Positions 47,774-58,969 of a stretch of 64,000 nucleotides of DNA are shown one piece after another. Numbering within the stretch: position 1 is the stretch's first letter; each line of letters begins with the position of its first letter. Source of the DNA: Dunaliella salina. Lineage: Eukaryota; Chlorophyta; Chlorophyceae; Chlamydomonadales; Dunaliellaceae. The notes beneath the pieces were generated by a model. That model saw nothing but the letters and a program-made list of their open reading frames with translations. It was not told the origin of the DNA and searched no databases. The position numbers and the translations under genes were made by a program. The DNA is taken from positions 19,897-83,896 of the forward strand of contig MU070117.1 of NCBI GenBank assembly GCA_002284615.2, given 5' to 3'.

Positions 47774-47793
47774 CGCAGCTACCTTCGGGTACA
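47774..47793. repeat. GTAC-bounded microelement, 20 bp, only in copy 2
   Basis: On the element's strand: CC-GAA-GG, TA, GC-TGC-GC, GTAC, inserted after GTAC within the codons for KAVR. Copy 1 has the uninterrupted GTACGTCTACTAG at 36222-36234, an empty site. Confidence 0.9.
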
Positions 47794-48913
47794 GCCTTGC
47801 AATGGACCTCTGTCACTAGGTTCTTGATTTTTTCTCTAAATCTTAGTATTTTTTTGTTATACTTCTTTCTCCTAGGCTTGCGTTTAATACTATTAGCTCT
47901 AGAAATTAGTTTGTCCAAACATTTACAAAGCCTGAAAATCCTTGTCATATCATTCTCTCCAACTTTGTAAGCTAGGCCTGCTATAGATGGTTAACATTGT
48001 TCTCACTCCGGGGTCTATTGAGCACCATTCATTACCTTTTCTGCCTGTTTGGTTATCACAGGCTACTTGGTGATAAACGATGATCAAGTAGTACCTTCCT
48101 AACCTGTCTTTGGTGAGTTTACAATCATTCTCTAGCTTATCTGGAAGGCTTCGGTTATTCCTTATGTGGAAGTTAATTTTATTTTGTAAATACGTTGGGA
48201 ACATCTTCATTTCTTGCTGCTGTGTGTCCCACAGTTTTACTCCGTTTTGACACAAGGTAATGCTTTGAATGTCCTTTTTTCTCCTAAACTTAACGTCAAA
48301 GGTGTGACTAGGGTTTTTCTTCTTGATAGCAAAGTTGGTCTTATATGCTTGGGCTAGGTCACTCAAAGCACTATCTCTAATGTGCTTTGGGGTCTGTAGG
48401 AGGTATTGCCTATCTTTTGGTATGTTACATTTGTTAATGAAACGTTTTCTTAGCCACTGTCATTTTATACTCCTTCGGTTTTTTCTTAATGCAAGACAAA
48501 GCCCAATTGTAAGTTGACCTAGAACAACCAAACCACTGATTAAAAATCTGGGCATCTTCTGTCTTTGGTTGTAACCTAACTTTCTTAGAAAAGTTAGCAG
48601 GTGGTTTGTTAGACTTTCTCAGACCATTCCCTCGTTTCTTTTCCTTTTTCTCCTTCTCTACATCCTTGATGTTTATCTTGGCCTTTTTTCCTTCTTCTTT
48701 TTGAAGATTGAAGCTTTTCCATTGCTTCAAGGAGAACCAAGATTGACTGCTCAAAGTCTCCTTTGCATTGTTCTTCGCAAATGCTAGGGCAAGTAATCTT
48801 AGTAGGTATCCACAAAAATCATCTTTTCTTTTGTATTACCATACAAAGCTTTGAATAATTTCAATTTTTTCTTTCCTTAAATGTCATTGAATAATTCAAA
48901 TAACTATTAAAGC

Positions 48914-49657
48914 CCTCCGCCACTAAAATCTTCTACTTTGGAAATCATGGGCATTGGGCTGAACCAAACTTTACCTTTTATTTCAACTGAAAACTTCCCT
49001 AAACTGAAGCTCATAGAGATTGATCACATTGATTTGATGGAGCGTGATGTTGGCATGGATCTACAACGCTTCAGTACCGCGGTGTACAGCCTTGCTCAAT
49101 TTCTTTCTCGCGTAGTGAGCACACATGAAGATCAAGAGGACCCACTCATAATTTATGGTACCCAATGTGAGTCAGCTCAATTTGTTGATTTGCTCACAAA
49201 ATTGAGACCATTGACACCATGCTTTGAAAGTGTCAAGTTTCTTGACATAGTTGTCTGCAATTTTGGCAATGGTGCCATGAAGGAGGTTGCTTCGCTCTTT
49301 CCACGCTTGGTGGGACTTATGCTCCATTAAAATGAAAAAGTTCCATCGCACAGGTACTCTGACCAGTTTGGGCTGTCCAATGCTGTTCAGCTACTCCCTA
49401 ATTTGCAAATGCTAGAAATTGTATGTGAACACCCCCCCTACGACACCATCCCTGCACTTACAAAGGCAAAAAAAGCCTTTTTGCTTTCTCTCGTGTCCGC
49501 CAATGATGACTGTTACGAAGAGCTTAATGAGATCAAGCTCCAGTGGGATGCAATTAGACTTCCTGATGCAGCTAGGTTGGAGGTGGTGCATCTGCCTGAG
49601 AAGAGTGAGAGTGAAGATGATGAAAGTGATGATGATGAAGAATGGGAGGAGGCATGA
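48914..49657 (+). pseudogene. Host LRR-type gene, 3' part
   Basis: Continues the LRR protein after the Fanzor insertion: LEIMGIGLNQTLPF, FPKLKLIEIDHIDLM, FESVKFLDIVVCN, FPRLVGLMLH. A TAA at about 49328 interrupts the frame, but a short intron (GT near 49311, CACAG at about 49353) could remove it; the same frame then continues with LLPNLQMLEIVCEHPP and ends in an acidic tail (SEDDESDDDEEWEEA) at TGA 49655-49657. The gene is split by the Fanzor element, so it is intact only if the element is removed. Confidence 0.6.
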
Positions 49658-51006
49658 AGCTGAGCATGCGCGCACAGTGTTACACCCTTTTTTCAGCCAT
49701 TCAAGTGCAACGTTTTATATTCAATGCTCAACAAGGGGAAGCCGCTTTCAAATCGATAGAAGTGGCAAGCCACTTAATTTTTTAAAAGCAAGCCGTTTTG
49801 CACCATGTGGGACATGCAGTGACAAGGCTAATGTATTTACATTATACATGATTTTACAACCCGCCAAAAGCACCAGCCATGTTACCCACTGCTTGTATGT
49901 CATCTTTCGCCAAAGAAACTACCACTTTAACTTCACCATGCAGACAGATGGGGTGGGTGTCAGCCTTCTCTTTATCCATAAGAATTATAATGGAAGAAAG
50001 TCATGTCCATCCTGCTCTACAGACGATACCTATCCATTCTACTATATTCAAGAACTACACCATCATCAATTAGAAAGCCTACAAGGTAAAAACATTGTGG
50101 GCCTGGAAAATATGATTTATTGTATATGACAGACAAAAATGGTAACAGATTGCGTTACACAGCTTTCCAAAGAAAGACTGAGAGCATGAGTAAGAGAAAT
50201 CACCGCATACTTGTTGCCGAAAAACAGAGGAAATGAATTATTGAGAAGGAAACCACACTATCTAACCAAAACAGCAAACTGATTCGGTTAAATCCACTCA
50301 CCAGTGCAGCGGCCATGTACACCCCCAGGAACATGGAGCAGAAGGTAGCATGGGCTTGCGCACTACACCTCTACCAATCCAAGGGTAAAACAGCTCCAAG
50401 TAAGTACCTCACCACCCCACATTCACCTTTGCAGCGGTTTGCAGCGGTGGACACACACACACCTGCACTTGTATCCGTAAACAGGCCTCAAGGTGGAGGC
50501 GCTGTCCCGCTCTGCTTTAGATGAGCTGGAGGCCAAGAGTGAGGGGAATAACAATGCGCGCACCTTGCACACCGTCCCCCTTTTTGAAAGGTCTGCTTTG
50601 ATCAAAAGTGTTCACAAATTTTGAAACACTCAGCAGCTTATTGTAACTTATCTTTTAAATGAGAGCAGTATGGTAAGGGCTCGAGAATGCAGCTCCTTGC
50701 TGTGAAAAAGGGGGACGGTGCCCTTAGCAAAGCAAAGTGCCGTTTAAAAGTTACCACCGAAAAGTGGTGACCCGGTAGGCAGCAAAGCTGACTGCATTTA
50801 TGCTGGTTTATCCAGCATTTTTGCGAGTCTGATGGAAGCAAGCTATGACTGGACAACCTTGCACACAGGTTTACATGCTTCATGACAGCATCGCCTGCCC
50901 TTGAAGCAAAATACATGCTATCACACCGAGCCTCAAAGGGCGCTTAACAAGGCGTGTGCGCACGTTCGCCGCAACAAGAGGAGTCCAGAACAAAATAGGA
51001 GGCAAT
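49658..51006. other. Non-coding host-type DNA
   Basis: Short open frames on both strands but none with domain-like content. CCGGTAGGCAGCAAAGCTG at about 50772 resembles the GC-rich microelements. Nothing else assigned. Confidence 0.35.
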
Positions 51007-51564
51007 TCATTCAAGGTTGATGGTGACAATGTTATGTTTTCTTCCGTAATTTCTGAAAGGGGTATCATCGATTTCAGGTTGTCCGGCGATGAGTTGAGCA
51101 CATTCACGTTGAAGGTTATCACAAGCGAGATGGAGAGGAGTAGTATTTCTGTTAGGATAAGTATTCATGTCATATCTCAATACTTGTGTGTCATGTAAGT
51201 TGTTTTTGGTATTAATTGCGAGTTGTAATAATTGGAATCTGTTGGCATCATCAAGATACATGTTAGGACGACACAACTTGTGAAATATATTTCCTGAACC
51301 TGGGTCGCATCGCAAGTGTGAAAAGTTGAGCCAAGAAGATTGAAGCATACGAGAAAGAGTGTTGAAAGCTTGTTGGTCGAAAGCTGAAATGAGTGCATCA
51401 TTTTTGAATTGCTGTAAGAACCACATAGCTTGAATGTGTAGTCTATCATTAGGATTGTTCAGGATGTTCAAAAAAATCCGGCATGTGTGTTTTACATGGA
51501 TGAGTTCAGGTAGAAAGCTGAAGATGATATATAGGATTTCAACAGGTAAAGAAGTGATGTCCAT
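51007..51564 (-). CDS. F-box protein with ankyrin-like end
   Basis: 185 aa from the ATG at 51564 (MDITSLPVEILYIIFSFLPE), which starts directly with an F-box; the in-frame extension upstream to 52008 is translated minisatellite and unlikely to be coding. The middle is helical. The end contains TTPLHLACDNLQRECAQLIA, one recognisable ankyrin unit. F-box proteins act as substrate adaptors of SCF ubiquitin ligases; both host algae and NCLDVs encode F-box-ankyrin proteins, so the origin is open. Confidence 0.6.
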   Translation of the reverse strand: MDITSLPVEILYIIFSFLPELIHVKHTCRIFLNILNNPNDRLHIQAMWFLQQFKNDALISAFDQQAFNTLSRMLQSSWLNFSHLRCDPGSGNIFHKLCRPNMYLDDANRFQLLQLAINTKNNLHDTQVLRYDMNTYPNRNTTPLHLACDNLQRECAQLIAGQPEIDDTPFRNYGRKHNIVTINLE

Positions 51565-51584
51565 ATTTGCAGGTGTAGCGGACT

Positions 51585-51920
51585 TGCGTTGGTTGCGAAT
51601 GTATACCAAAAGTATGAAGATAAGTTGCGGATATGTTCTGAAAATTGCGGATGTTGCAAGAGTTGCGAAAGTTGCTGATGTGTTTCCAAAAGTTGCAGGT
51701 GTTGTAGGAGTTGCGTAGGTTGCAAATGTGTGTGCAAAAGTGTGTAGCAGAACTTGCGTTGGTTGCGGATGTGTTCCGAAAATTACGTATGTAGCAAGAG
51801 TTGCGAAAGTTGCTGATGTGTTTCCAAAAGTTGCGGATGTTGCAGGAGTTGTATAGGTTGCAAATGTGTGTGTGCCAAAGTGTGTAGCAGGACTTGCGTT
51901 GGTTGCGGATGTGTTCCTAA
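51585..51920. repeat. Minisatellite upstream of the F-box gene
   Basis: Interspersed units of GTTGCGGATGT, AGAGTTGCGAAAGTTGCTGA, TGTGTTTCCAAAAGTTGC and GGAGTTG(C/T)(A/G)TAGGTTGC. A larger unit of about 180 bp is repeated roughly twice (about 51640-51740 versus 51785-51890). Confidence 0.8.
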
Positions 51921-52677
51921 AGTTTTTAGACCTGTTGCTTTGAACCTCGTTATTTGCCTTTTTTTGGCTACCGCAAACGAAGCTTCTTGTATTTGCAATG
52001 GGAGTCAACTTTCTTTATGCTTTTTCATAATGTAAGGAAATAAACATCTTACGGTTTCACGTGTGTATAAAAAGTGCGAATGTTGCGTTATTCTTTTAGT
52101 GCTTTTATTTTTTTTACACATCAAATTCTTCCATGTACGCACACAGATTGTGGTGCTCCCATGTGCACAGCTGCACCAATCAACTTGCAACGTGTGTGTT
52201 CCGCTATGAATGAGTGCTTACAATATACAAGCTCAATATGCTATCTAGAGCATGATGGTGCATTCCAACACCAGTCGTGAGGTTCAAATTCCCTTGGTAT
52301 GTGTTGCAATCGGGTTTTTAAACCCTAACCCCCGGTTTAAATATGACATGTTATTCATCCTGGACATCATCACAAGCATCACAAAGGTCACAATTTGGAC
52401 AAATATTGTCATTCCAGCTAGCCTGCTCAATCTTTAATTGATAACCACGTAACCAAAATCGGGCAACACTACGGACAACATGTTTAGGCAGATCCAAATG
52501 GAAGTACTTGGGTAGGCAAAAATTGGACACAGAATTGCAACAAAATCACGTTTGTTATAAACCCCACTAATCCACAAGCAAACATAAATCCTACAGGCTC
52601 ATGCGAATATTGGCTACATGAGGTTGACCTCGTGAAGTACACGTCGACAGAGCGTTGGCCAAGGAGGACTGCCTCCC

Positions 52678-52947
52678 TTGGCAGGCTACAAAATCTTTCA
52701 GACCCTCTCCCAAAAAGTCCAAAGCTTACTCTGGAATATCCCGCAAAATGCCATCCTAAAGCTCGTGCACAGAGATGTAAGGTGGATAGGTGGCGTGAGC
52801 ATTCCGAGTGTGAAGGGCACACCAGTGATGATAAGTGCACTTTTTCATCCTCGAAGCAACGCTATAGAAAATCTATTTAGTCAACTAAAACACTACCTAC
52901 GAGATGCAAAAATGAAAACATTTGAGGAAGATCAATTCACAATGTGA
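52678..52947 (+). pseudogene. DDE transposase C-terminal fragment (Tc1/mariner-like)
   Basis: The stretch MISALFHPRSNAIENLFSQL then KHYLRDAK is the typical end of Tc1/mariner/IS630 DDE transposases, where N-x-IEN-x-F-x-x-LK holds the third catalytic acidic residue. The region before it (LVHRDVRWIGGVSIPSV) is only loosely similar. The first two catalytic Asp are not identified and no terminal repeats were found. Confidence 0.45.
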
Positions 52948-52949
52948 TT

Positions 52950-53416
52950 TAAACAAAAGTGACTGTTGACAATTTGAGGAATTACTTTGATTTTGCATAT
53001 GATAACTAAATATACAAAGAATATTTAAGAATTGTTCACGTAATAAATGTCACACAATTAGACCTTTTAAAGATTCAATATACCGTGAGAAGCAGTCCCA
53101 AAAAAAGTGTGAAATTCTGACCATCTTAACATCTGTTTTAGACGGCGAAGGTAGCACTACTCTAGAAAATCTGGATACTGATATTCAGTTTTAAAATAAA
53201 AAAATTTACCTGAAATATAACGCATTTTTAGTGTGAGCAAAGTAACTCATTTAGCGGCAACCAGAGCTTTGTTGATAAAATATCTTCCACATTCCACGAA
53301 TAATTGATTTATCGTTGCAGTATCAAATGGTACATAATTGGGTATCATGCTATTCCGCAAAGGAAAAACATTTAAGGTGATTACCACCAATTTCATCATG
53401 TAAATTTATTTAAGTA
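52950..53416. other. AT-rich non-coding DNA
   Basis: No ORF; composition returns to viral-type AT-rich values, marking the left edge of the 53-59 kb block. Confidence 0.4.
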
Positions 53417-53803
53417 TTGATTAACAACCATAGTATAATGAGACCTAAAAAGGATTCTTTGTATAAAAATGAACAAGTACAAATGAAAGAGAATCTTTGG
53501 GAAACCCTTTCAACCATTTTAGATAATGAGAAAAGCACGGACCTTGTTGCTATGGACAATAATCTAGATTTTCAACAAAGAATCATGGATATCTTACCAT
53601 CCATACAACAATACTTTCCGGTTGGCAACATAACATATATATCAAGGCCAGAAAAAGCAGATAGACCATGGTTAACAATCATAAGACACATTTTGAAAGA
53701 CGAAATTAAAATATTTACGAAACAAATTACATTAAAAGGAAGAAAAACTACAAAATATTACTTTATAGAAAAAAAACTACTTAAAGAAATATTAACAAAA
53801 TAA
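53417..53803 (+). CDS. Small protein upstream of the Fanzor1-like gene
   Basis: 128 aa (or shorter from MRPKKDSLYKNEQ at 53438), ending 9 bp before the Fanzor1-like start, same strand. The C-terminal half (RPWLTIIRHILKDEIKIFTK, then GRKTTKYYFI) has the helix-helix-strand pattern of a winged-helix domain. Tight spacing suggests co-expression with the nuclease. Not recognised as a known IS607 or Fanzor partner. Confidence 0.5.
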   Translation: MINNHSIMRPKKDSLYKNEQVQMKENLWETLSTILDNEKSTDLVAMDNNLDFQQRIMDILPSIQQYFPVGNITYISRPEKADRPWLTIIRHILKDEIKIFTKQITLKGRKTTKYYFIEKKLLKEILTK

Positions 53804-53812
53804 ATATAAAAT

Positions 53813-55818
53813 ATGGAAAAACAAAGAAAACCTCCTGACAAAAATAAACCATTTTATCAGTGCATAAAAACAAGCCTAAAAAGTGTTGCAAGAAATGATC
53901 ATGTTATTGATAAACTACAAGAAACCGCTCGTAGAGCTAATGATATTGTCATTCATACACTTCACATGATTAGACTTTATATTTATGATACAAATGCACC
54001 TATCCCCACATTGAATAGACAGTTTATTACATCTGTTATGAAAGTATTGTGTGAAGGAAAAAAAGACAACCGTGGAAAAGCACCAAATGAAGAAACGCGA
54101 CACATAAAAGAAAGATTACATATTTTTTATGAAGCACATTACAAGTCTTTTGTTTTACATCATTTAGACTATCAACATATGAACACAGTTTTGGATTACT
54201 TATCAACAGACATCATTACCATGTACGAAAATAACATTAAACAACATTTTGTTGAATATGTTGAACGCTTTGTGAATGTGTCTTGGGGTAGAAAAGACTT
54301 GATCGCTATTATCAATAAAAGGAAGTGCATAACACGTCGTCATCAAGCAAAAAACTCTTTATGTGCGCAGTTACGAAAAGTTAAGAATGACCTTTTGAAC
54401 CCCCACAAGCCAAAGACATCACACCCTCTTTATCACTATTGGATCGAAGAGCACACACACAAAGTTCTACCTCAAAAGAATTTCAAAGAAGACAACGTTG
54501 TCTATGATATCCAATGCTCCCCTCAAGATTATCTATCTTGTATGATGTACATGATGAAAACAGTCGAGTCTTTTGGAGCAACAATAAACAACGTTTGTCC
54601 TTTGAAAAGTGATGTTATACCCAAACATTTTAGGTTAGACACAATCTCTCTTATCAACTTATGTTTTACTTCAAGTGAGGGGAAAAGAAGTGACTATACA
54701 ACAAAGGGTAATCTTGTTAAGTATCAAGACAAGATATGGGGAATTTTCTTCAAGACACATTTGAAATGTTTTCATATGAAAGATGATGAACAACATACAC
54801 ATGGTTTTGACCATCAAATTGAGACTGATGGTGTGAGTTGTAGTATCATTCTTAAACGAAAAGATTTGATCAATAAACGAGTGCGTCAACCAAAGGCCAA
54901 GAAAGGTGCAAACACTGAATACTACATTGATGAATTAGAAGACTATACCATACTTCAAAGTAAACAAGTAGTAGCCATAGATCCTGGTTTTTTCGGACTT
55001 GTTATATTGTGTGAACAGTGACACAAAAGAACAAGTTAAATTTAGATATTCTCAGGATTTGAGGCGTAAGGAGACCAAAACAAAAAAATACAGGAACTGT
55101 TTACAACAAGAAAAGAAAGCAACAACAGTTGAAGGTAAAACCATTCCAGAGTGGGAGTCTGAATTATGTCGATTCAATCGCAAGACTTTGAACTTTGAAG
55201 AATTCAAAAAGTATATTCAAAAGAAAAATGATGTCAATAGTAAACTTTCACCTTTTTATGACAAGTATTTATTCAGGAAATTGAAATTAGGAAGTTATGC
55301 AAGAAGGCAAGTTACAGAATCACGGATGCTTTCTCGCTTTGAAAAAATGTTTGGGTCTCCAGATAAAACTATAATTGCCATAGGAGATTTTGAACAACAA
55401 AAACATATAAAGTACAAAGAACCAGTGAAAGGGAAAGGATTTAGACAAACCTTTCGCAAAGCAGGATATCATGTGTACTTAGTAGATGAATTTAGGACAA
55501 GCTGTAGTTGTAGTGCTTGTGGAGGAGAATGTAAGAAATTTAGAGCCTCGACCTTATAAAAATGGTAGAAATCTGAGACATGGTTTATTGGTGTGCCAAC
55601 ATTGTAATAAGCTATGGAACAGAGATACCAATGGTGCTTCGAATATTTGGAAGATATCAATCAATGCAATAAATCGATTATCAAGACCGTCCTATTTGCA
55701 AAGATCCCATGGATCAATCAGTGATGCTACGTCGGTATCACACAATCATGATTTACACGGTTTCCCTTTAGGAAAGCCTTGTGCGAAGCACAACGGTATG
55801 CAAAGACCAAACGTTTGA
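53813..55818 (+). pseudogene. Fanzor1-like RNA-guided nuclease, two frameshifts
   Basis: Three frames form one protein of about 660 aa. Frame 1 (53813-55021) covers the helical N-terminus, GFDHQIETDGVSCSIILKR and RuvC-I VVAIDPG. A one-base shift in the T run just after DPG (about 54988) continues as LLYCVNSDTKEQVKF, through TIIAIGDFEQQKHIKYKEP to VDEFRTSCSCSACGGECKKF. A second shift near 55540 leads to LEPRPY, then HGLLVCQHCNKLWNRDTNGA with the second CxxC and RuvC-III Asp. All catalytic and zinc residues survive. It is only distantly related to the IS607-type copies at 35 and 47 kb. Stops at the breaks are TGA and TAA. Confidence 0.8.
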
Positions 55819-55850
55819 CATTTTAAATGCTGAACGGTGTAAAACTATAA
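55720..55850 (+). ncRNA. Candidate Fanzor1 guide-RNA / element 3' end
   Basis: The last coding bases and about 30 bp beyond are repeated at 58205-58325 although most of it there cannot be coding: GATTTACACGGTTTCCCT, GGAAAGCCTTGTGC, AAGCACAACGGTATG and GACATTTTAAATGCT. GGTTTCCCTTTAGGAAAGCC and TTGTGCGAAGCACAA form two neighbouring hairpins; in the second copy the first loop is longer but the stem is kept. A structured, conserved 3' end overlapping the ORF end fits known TnpB/Fanzor guide RNAs. Confidence 0.4.
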
Positions 55851-55861
55851 TACCAATTGAA

Positions 55862-55990
55862 CCTTGAATACTCTTTAATTGTAAATAAAAAATATCATGA
55901 TATTGTAGTTCCCTATTTTTCTTTGAATACATTTTCCAACTGACCGTGAAATGCTCTTTAATTGTAAATAAAAATATCATGATATTCCAA
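55862..55990. repeat. Two copies of a unit with a 14-bp palindrome
   Basis: TGCTCTTTAATTGTAAATAA or ACTCTTTAATTGTAAATAAA followed by AATATCATGATATT, at about 55870-55906 and 55950-55988. Confidence 0.8.
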
Positions 55991-56149
55991 TTCTTTTTTT
56001 TTCAAGGAGTACAATAACCATTTGGATTAAATATACTTTTTGCTATACAACGCACTTTTCAGGTCTTGGAACGGTGCAGGGACGAGGCAAAAATGCTGTT
56101 GCAAAGTTGACGATACTCATTTGCCTAGGCAGGGGGGGCGGGTCCAGCC

Positions 56150-57158
56150 GTGGGGAGGACCAGTGGCAAGCAGCATAGCGATGCAGCGACAAAAGATACT
56201 CCTTTCATTTGTCCACGTTGTGCAATGCAAACAAGCCATAAAACAAGCATGAAAAATCACTTGTCTACCAAAAAGAAATGCCCTGCAAATGTGGTAGACA
56301 TAGATTTAACACCTGAAATTAAGGAGCAAGTATTAAAAAAACAATTCAAACATCTTATTAAGCAAAACAAAAATATCCAAGGTACTGCAACAAACATTCA
56401 AAATCAACACAACAACTTTAATATCCAAAACATCACCAATAACAACATAATGATAAACCAAATTGCATTCAAAGATCGTGTTAAGACATTTGTTGATTAC
56501 ACGCAAGTTGTGAAGTCATTAGACACCCATACAAAGACATACGTTGAGCGACTTTTGAGTTTCCAAAATGTTGAGTTGCCTGACAATCTTCAGATGACCC
56601 AAGAACAGGTAGTCAAAATAATCAATGGTTTATCACAATTCTCAAACATGTTATATGACAAGTCGGAAAACAAATACCTTTTGTGTGTAGAAGATGATTT
56701 TGATGAAACAACAGCATCTGTAATAGTATCAAAAATTGTTGATACTCAACTATCTCAACGATTATGAAAAGTACTTGATAAGATGCTTGTTGAATGACGA
56801 AAAGAATGATGAAAAACACATCCGTCAATATTATCAATTTCTATTTGCATTTGACAAAAAGCCGTTTGTGTCTGGGATGCTTAACAATGAATTGTTGTAC
56901 CCATTTTATGATGAGAGACATCACATAGATGATGACAATTACTCAATTGAAGATAAAGTAAAGCCTATCTATGAAGACGTTGTTCAAACAAGCACATTCA
57001 TTGCTATTATGGGGTTAAAGAAAAAAGTGTTAAATGTTATAAAAAGCAACTCACTCAAAAACATGGATGAAATGAACAAACAAATCTTTGAGTTATTAGA
57101 GATTGACGCCAATTTCAAAATGCGTATGTTGTCCGCCAAACCATCAAGTACTACCTAA
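56150..57158 (+). pseudogene. NCLDV-type C2H2 zinc-finger protein, one frameshift
   Basis: The N-terminal frame (56150-56767) holds a single C2H2 finger FICPRCAMQTSHKTSMKNHL then STKKKCP, a form typical of NCLDV proteins, followed by an Asn/Gln-rich stretch (NIQNITNNNIMINQI) and helices. A one-base shift near 56725-56745 continues as NYLNDYEKYLIRCLLNDEKN to 57158, giving about 330 aa. The true start is unclear: sequence before FICPRC is GC-rich and may be foreign, so the gene's 5' end could have been replaced. Function in viruses is unknown; DNA binding is assumed. Confidence 0.65.
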
Positions 57159-57159
57159 C

Positions 57160-58490
57160 TCTTTAGGCTTTGTGAATCTTTAGACAACAAAAAAAGTTTG
57201 CGATCAGGATATGCATTACCTACTCATATTCTTGAGTGCGCAAGAAGAATTCACCAGAATTTGTGCATTGGCTTGAAGCTGTGGATTTCTTTCACCTGCC
57301 TTTGGATCATGTGTGTGTGAAGTGGAACAGACTAAGCAATTTGACAAAAAAACTCTCCCAGGCTGCCAAAAATTCTATTTGCATTTGACAAAAAATCTTG
57401 AACAATTGTTTCCTCTTTGTTCACAAGGCAACTCTTAATGAGTAAGCAATTTCTTAAAAGAGTAAAAAAACCAAAAGAATTTAAAAATATTTCAATACGG
57501 AAATAGCAAGCAAAAACTTTTGGTGTGCCGTCCCATATAAAGATTGCTTTTACGCTATTGATATTGGCATCATGGCACTGTGATCTTATGGTCATGCACT
57601 GCAGTGTCACACTATGGCATAGGATCCAACGGTACCGACTGTTTTGGCGAGTTTGTAACAGGATGAGCACCAACACCGACAGCTATCCAAGAATCTCTGA
57701 GTTGACCTTGGTTTATTTGGTTGGTAGGCTATGACAAAACAAGATTTTGCAATATAATGATGCATTCCGGTTTTGAAAATAGTTGTTGCCTCTTTGAGCT
57801 TTACCAATGCTGGTGAAATCCATATTATGGTGCCTAGCTTTATTTGCATTTTCATAAGGGTGGTACCTTTCTACCTTTCGACGTGGCTCAATCCACTTTC
57901 CTCCGACACCAATGTGATTATGTGTTTGTTCAGACATTTTGCCTTTTTTATGATACTTTAAAGACAAAGAAGGAAGGCTTTCAATTTTTTTTACATTGTT
58001 TAGCATTTAAAATGTCCCGGAAGGAGCTTCGCGATCAGCTCCGCTGCCTAAACGGGTCAAAATGTGAACATATATTATTAAGAGCTAAATGTTTTGCGTT
58101 AACGCTCATTTGGTTATACATGGTTTTAATGTGACAACATTCAAAATTGCTATGTAAACAACCAATGTGTAGGTCGTTGAGACCATAAAAAAAATCCATC
58201 GGATCCTGTAGTGATTGGTATCACAAACTCTTGATTTACACGGTTTCCCTCCCCCTTGGGGAAGGGAAAGCCTTGTGCAAAGCACAACGGTATGTAAACA
58301 TTTGGACATTTTAAATGCTAAATGTGCGTGACGTGATTTGTACACTTTTAAAATTATTATGTGGTGCGAAAGTATGTGTGAATAATTTTTTATTTATTCA
58401 AGTTTGTTTTCATACTCAAGTTTTAAACTTGAATTGTCGTACATACTTTCCCATAAATATTAAGAATATTTATGGCTCTTTTTATATGCC
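57160..58490. other. Non-coding region with relics
   Basis: At 57368-57400, TTCTATTTGCATTTGACAAA repeats a piece of the zinc-finger gene (56836). GGAAGGAGCTTCGCGATCAG at 58020 is a GC-rich hairpin-type insert. 58197-58330 is the second copy of the Fanzor1 3' end. No intact gene. Confidence 0.5.
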
Positions 58491-58545
58491 ATGCTGAAAC
58501 CACAACATGGTGGACCACCAACTAAAATTGCAATCTTTGATTGTG
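58491..58545 (-). pseudogene. C5-methyltransferase motif IV fragment
   Basis: The minus strand reads ILVGGPPCCGFSMA, matching methyltransferase 1 (22731-22785) at DNA level with few changes. About 55 bp remain. Confidence 0.7.
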
Positions 58546-58969
58546 TTATTAAATTTATAAGCATCATGATGAAACAAAATATGCATTTTAGGTACTTGGC
58601 TTAACATTTTTTCCTTCAAATTTTTGTACTTATTTATGAAATTATGTTGCATTTCCGTATGCTGGTTTGGAAGCATGTAATAAGAGTATCATCAACAAGG
58701 TGCCATTTAAATATTTACATGGACTGATTTGTTTTGCATAGTTGATTACCCCATATTTCTTGAAGGCATGTTTTTGTGTAAATGCATTTAGTAAGAACAT
58801 CATTTGGTTTCCATTTTATAAGGTTCACTAAGGTATTTAACAAACTATCACCATTGTATTTTTTGGGCTTTCTTCTTGGGAAAGTTCTTCATATGGCAGA
58901 CGAAATTTCACACTGAAAATCATGCCAGACTAATACCTCAAATGGGGATGTGACAATTGCAAAATTTAT

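Larger units (their letters stand above)
47345..48760 (-). pseudogene. Fanzor2-like gene of copy 2, several breaks
   Basis: Pieces in three frames (48754-48434, 48366-47950, 47948-47757, 47763-47527, then the zinc-ribbon part to about 47345) align with copy 1. Preserved are QSWFSLKQWKSF, FNQWFGCSRSTYNWALSCIK and WCSIDPGVRTMLTIYS; RuvC-II again reads PPFNVSQM. Losses include a short deletion after KMTV (about 48440), a frame break in the region before MTRIFRLCKCLD, a 20-bp microelement at 47774-47793, the same 62-bp double microelement at 47488-47549, and a ~10-bp deletion in the RuvC-III motif. It cannot make an active nuclease. Confidence 0.85.
47101..48913 (-). mobile_element. IS607-type Fanzor/TnpB element, copy 2, inserted in the LRR gene
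   Basis: On the minus strand the element runs from GCTTTAATAG (48913) to AAACTTTAAAAGAGCG-type end (47101). Deleting 47101-48913 joins AAGAAC to CCTCCGCC and fuses the LRR frame without a shift (...TALKN then PPLKSSTLEIMG...), with a CC (GG on the other strand) at the junction and no target duplication. This is the insertion pattern of IS607 elements and defines both ends to within a base. Similarity to copy 1 is high along the whole length. Confidence 0.85.

Noticed and set aside
51565..52008. N-terminal extension of the F-box protein (ATFATYATP repeats)
   Set aside because: Translated minisatellite; the F-box starts at its own ATG at 51564 and the repeat shows no coding constraint.
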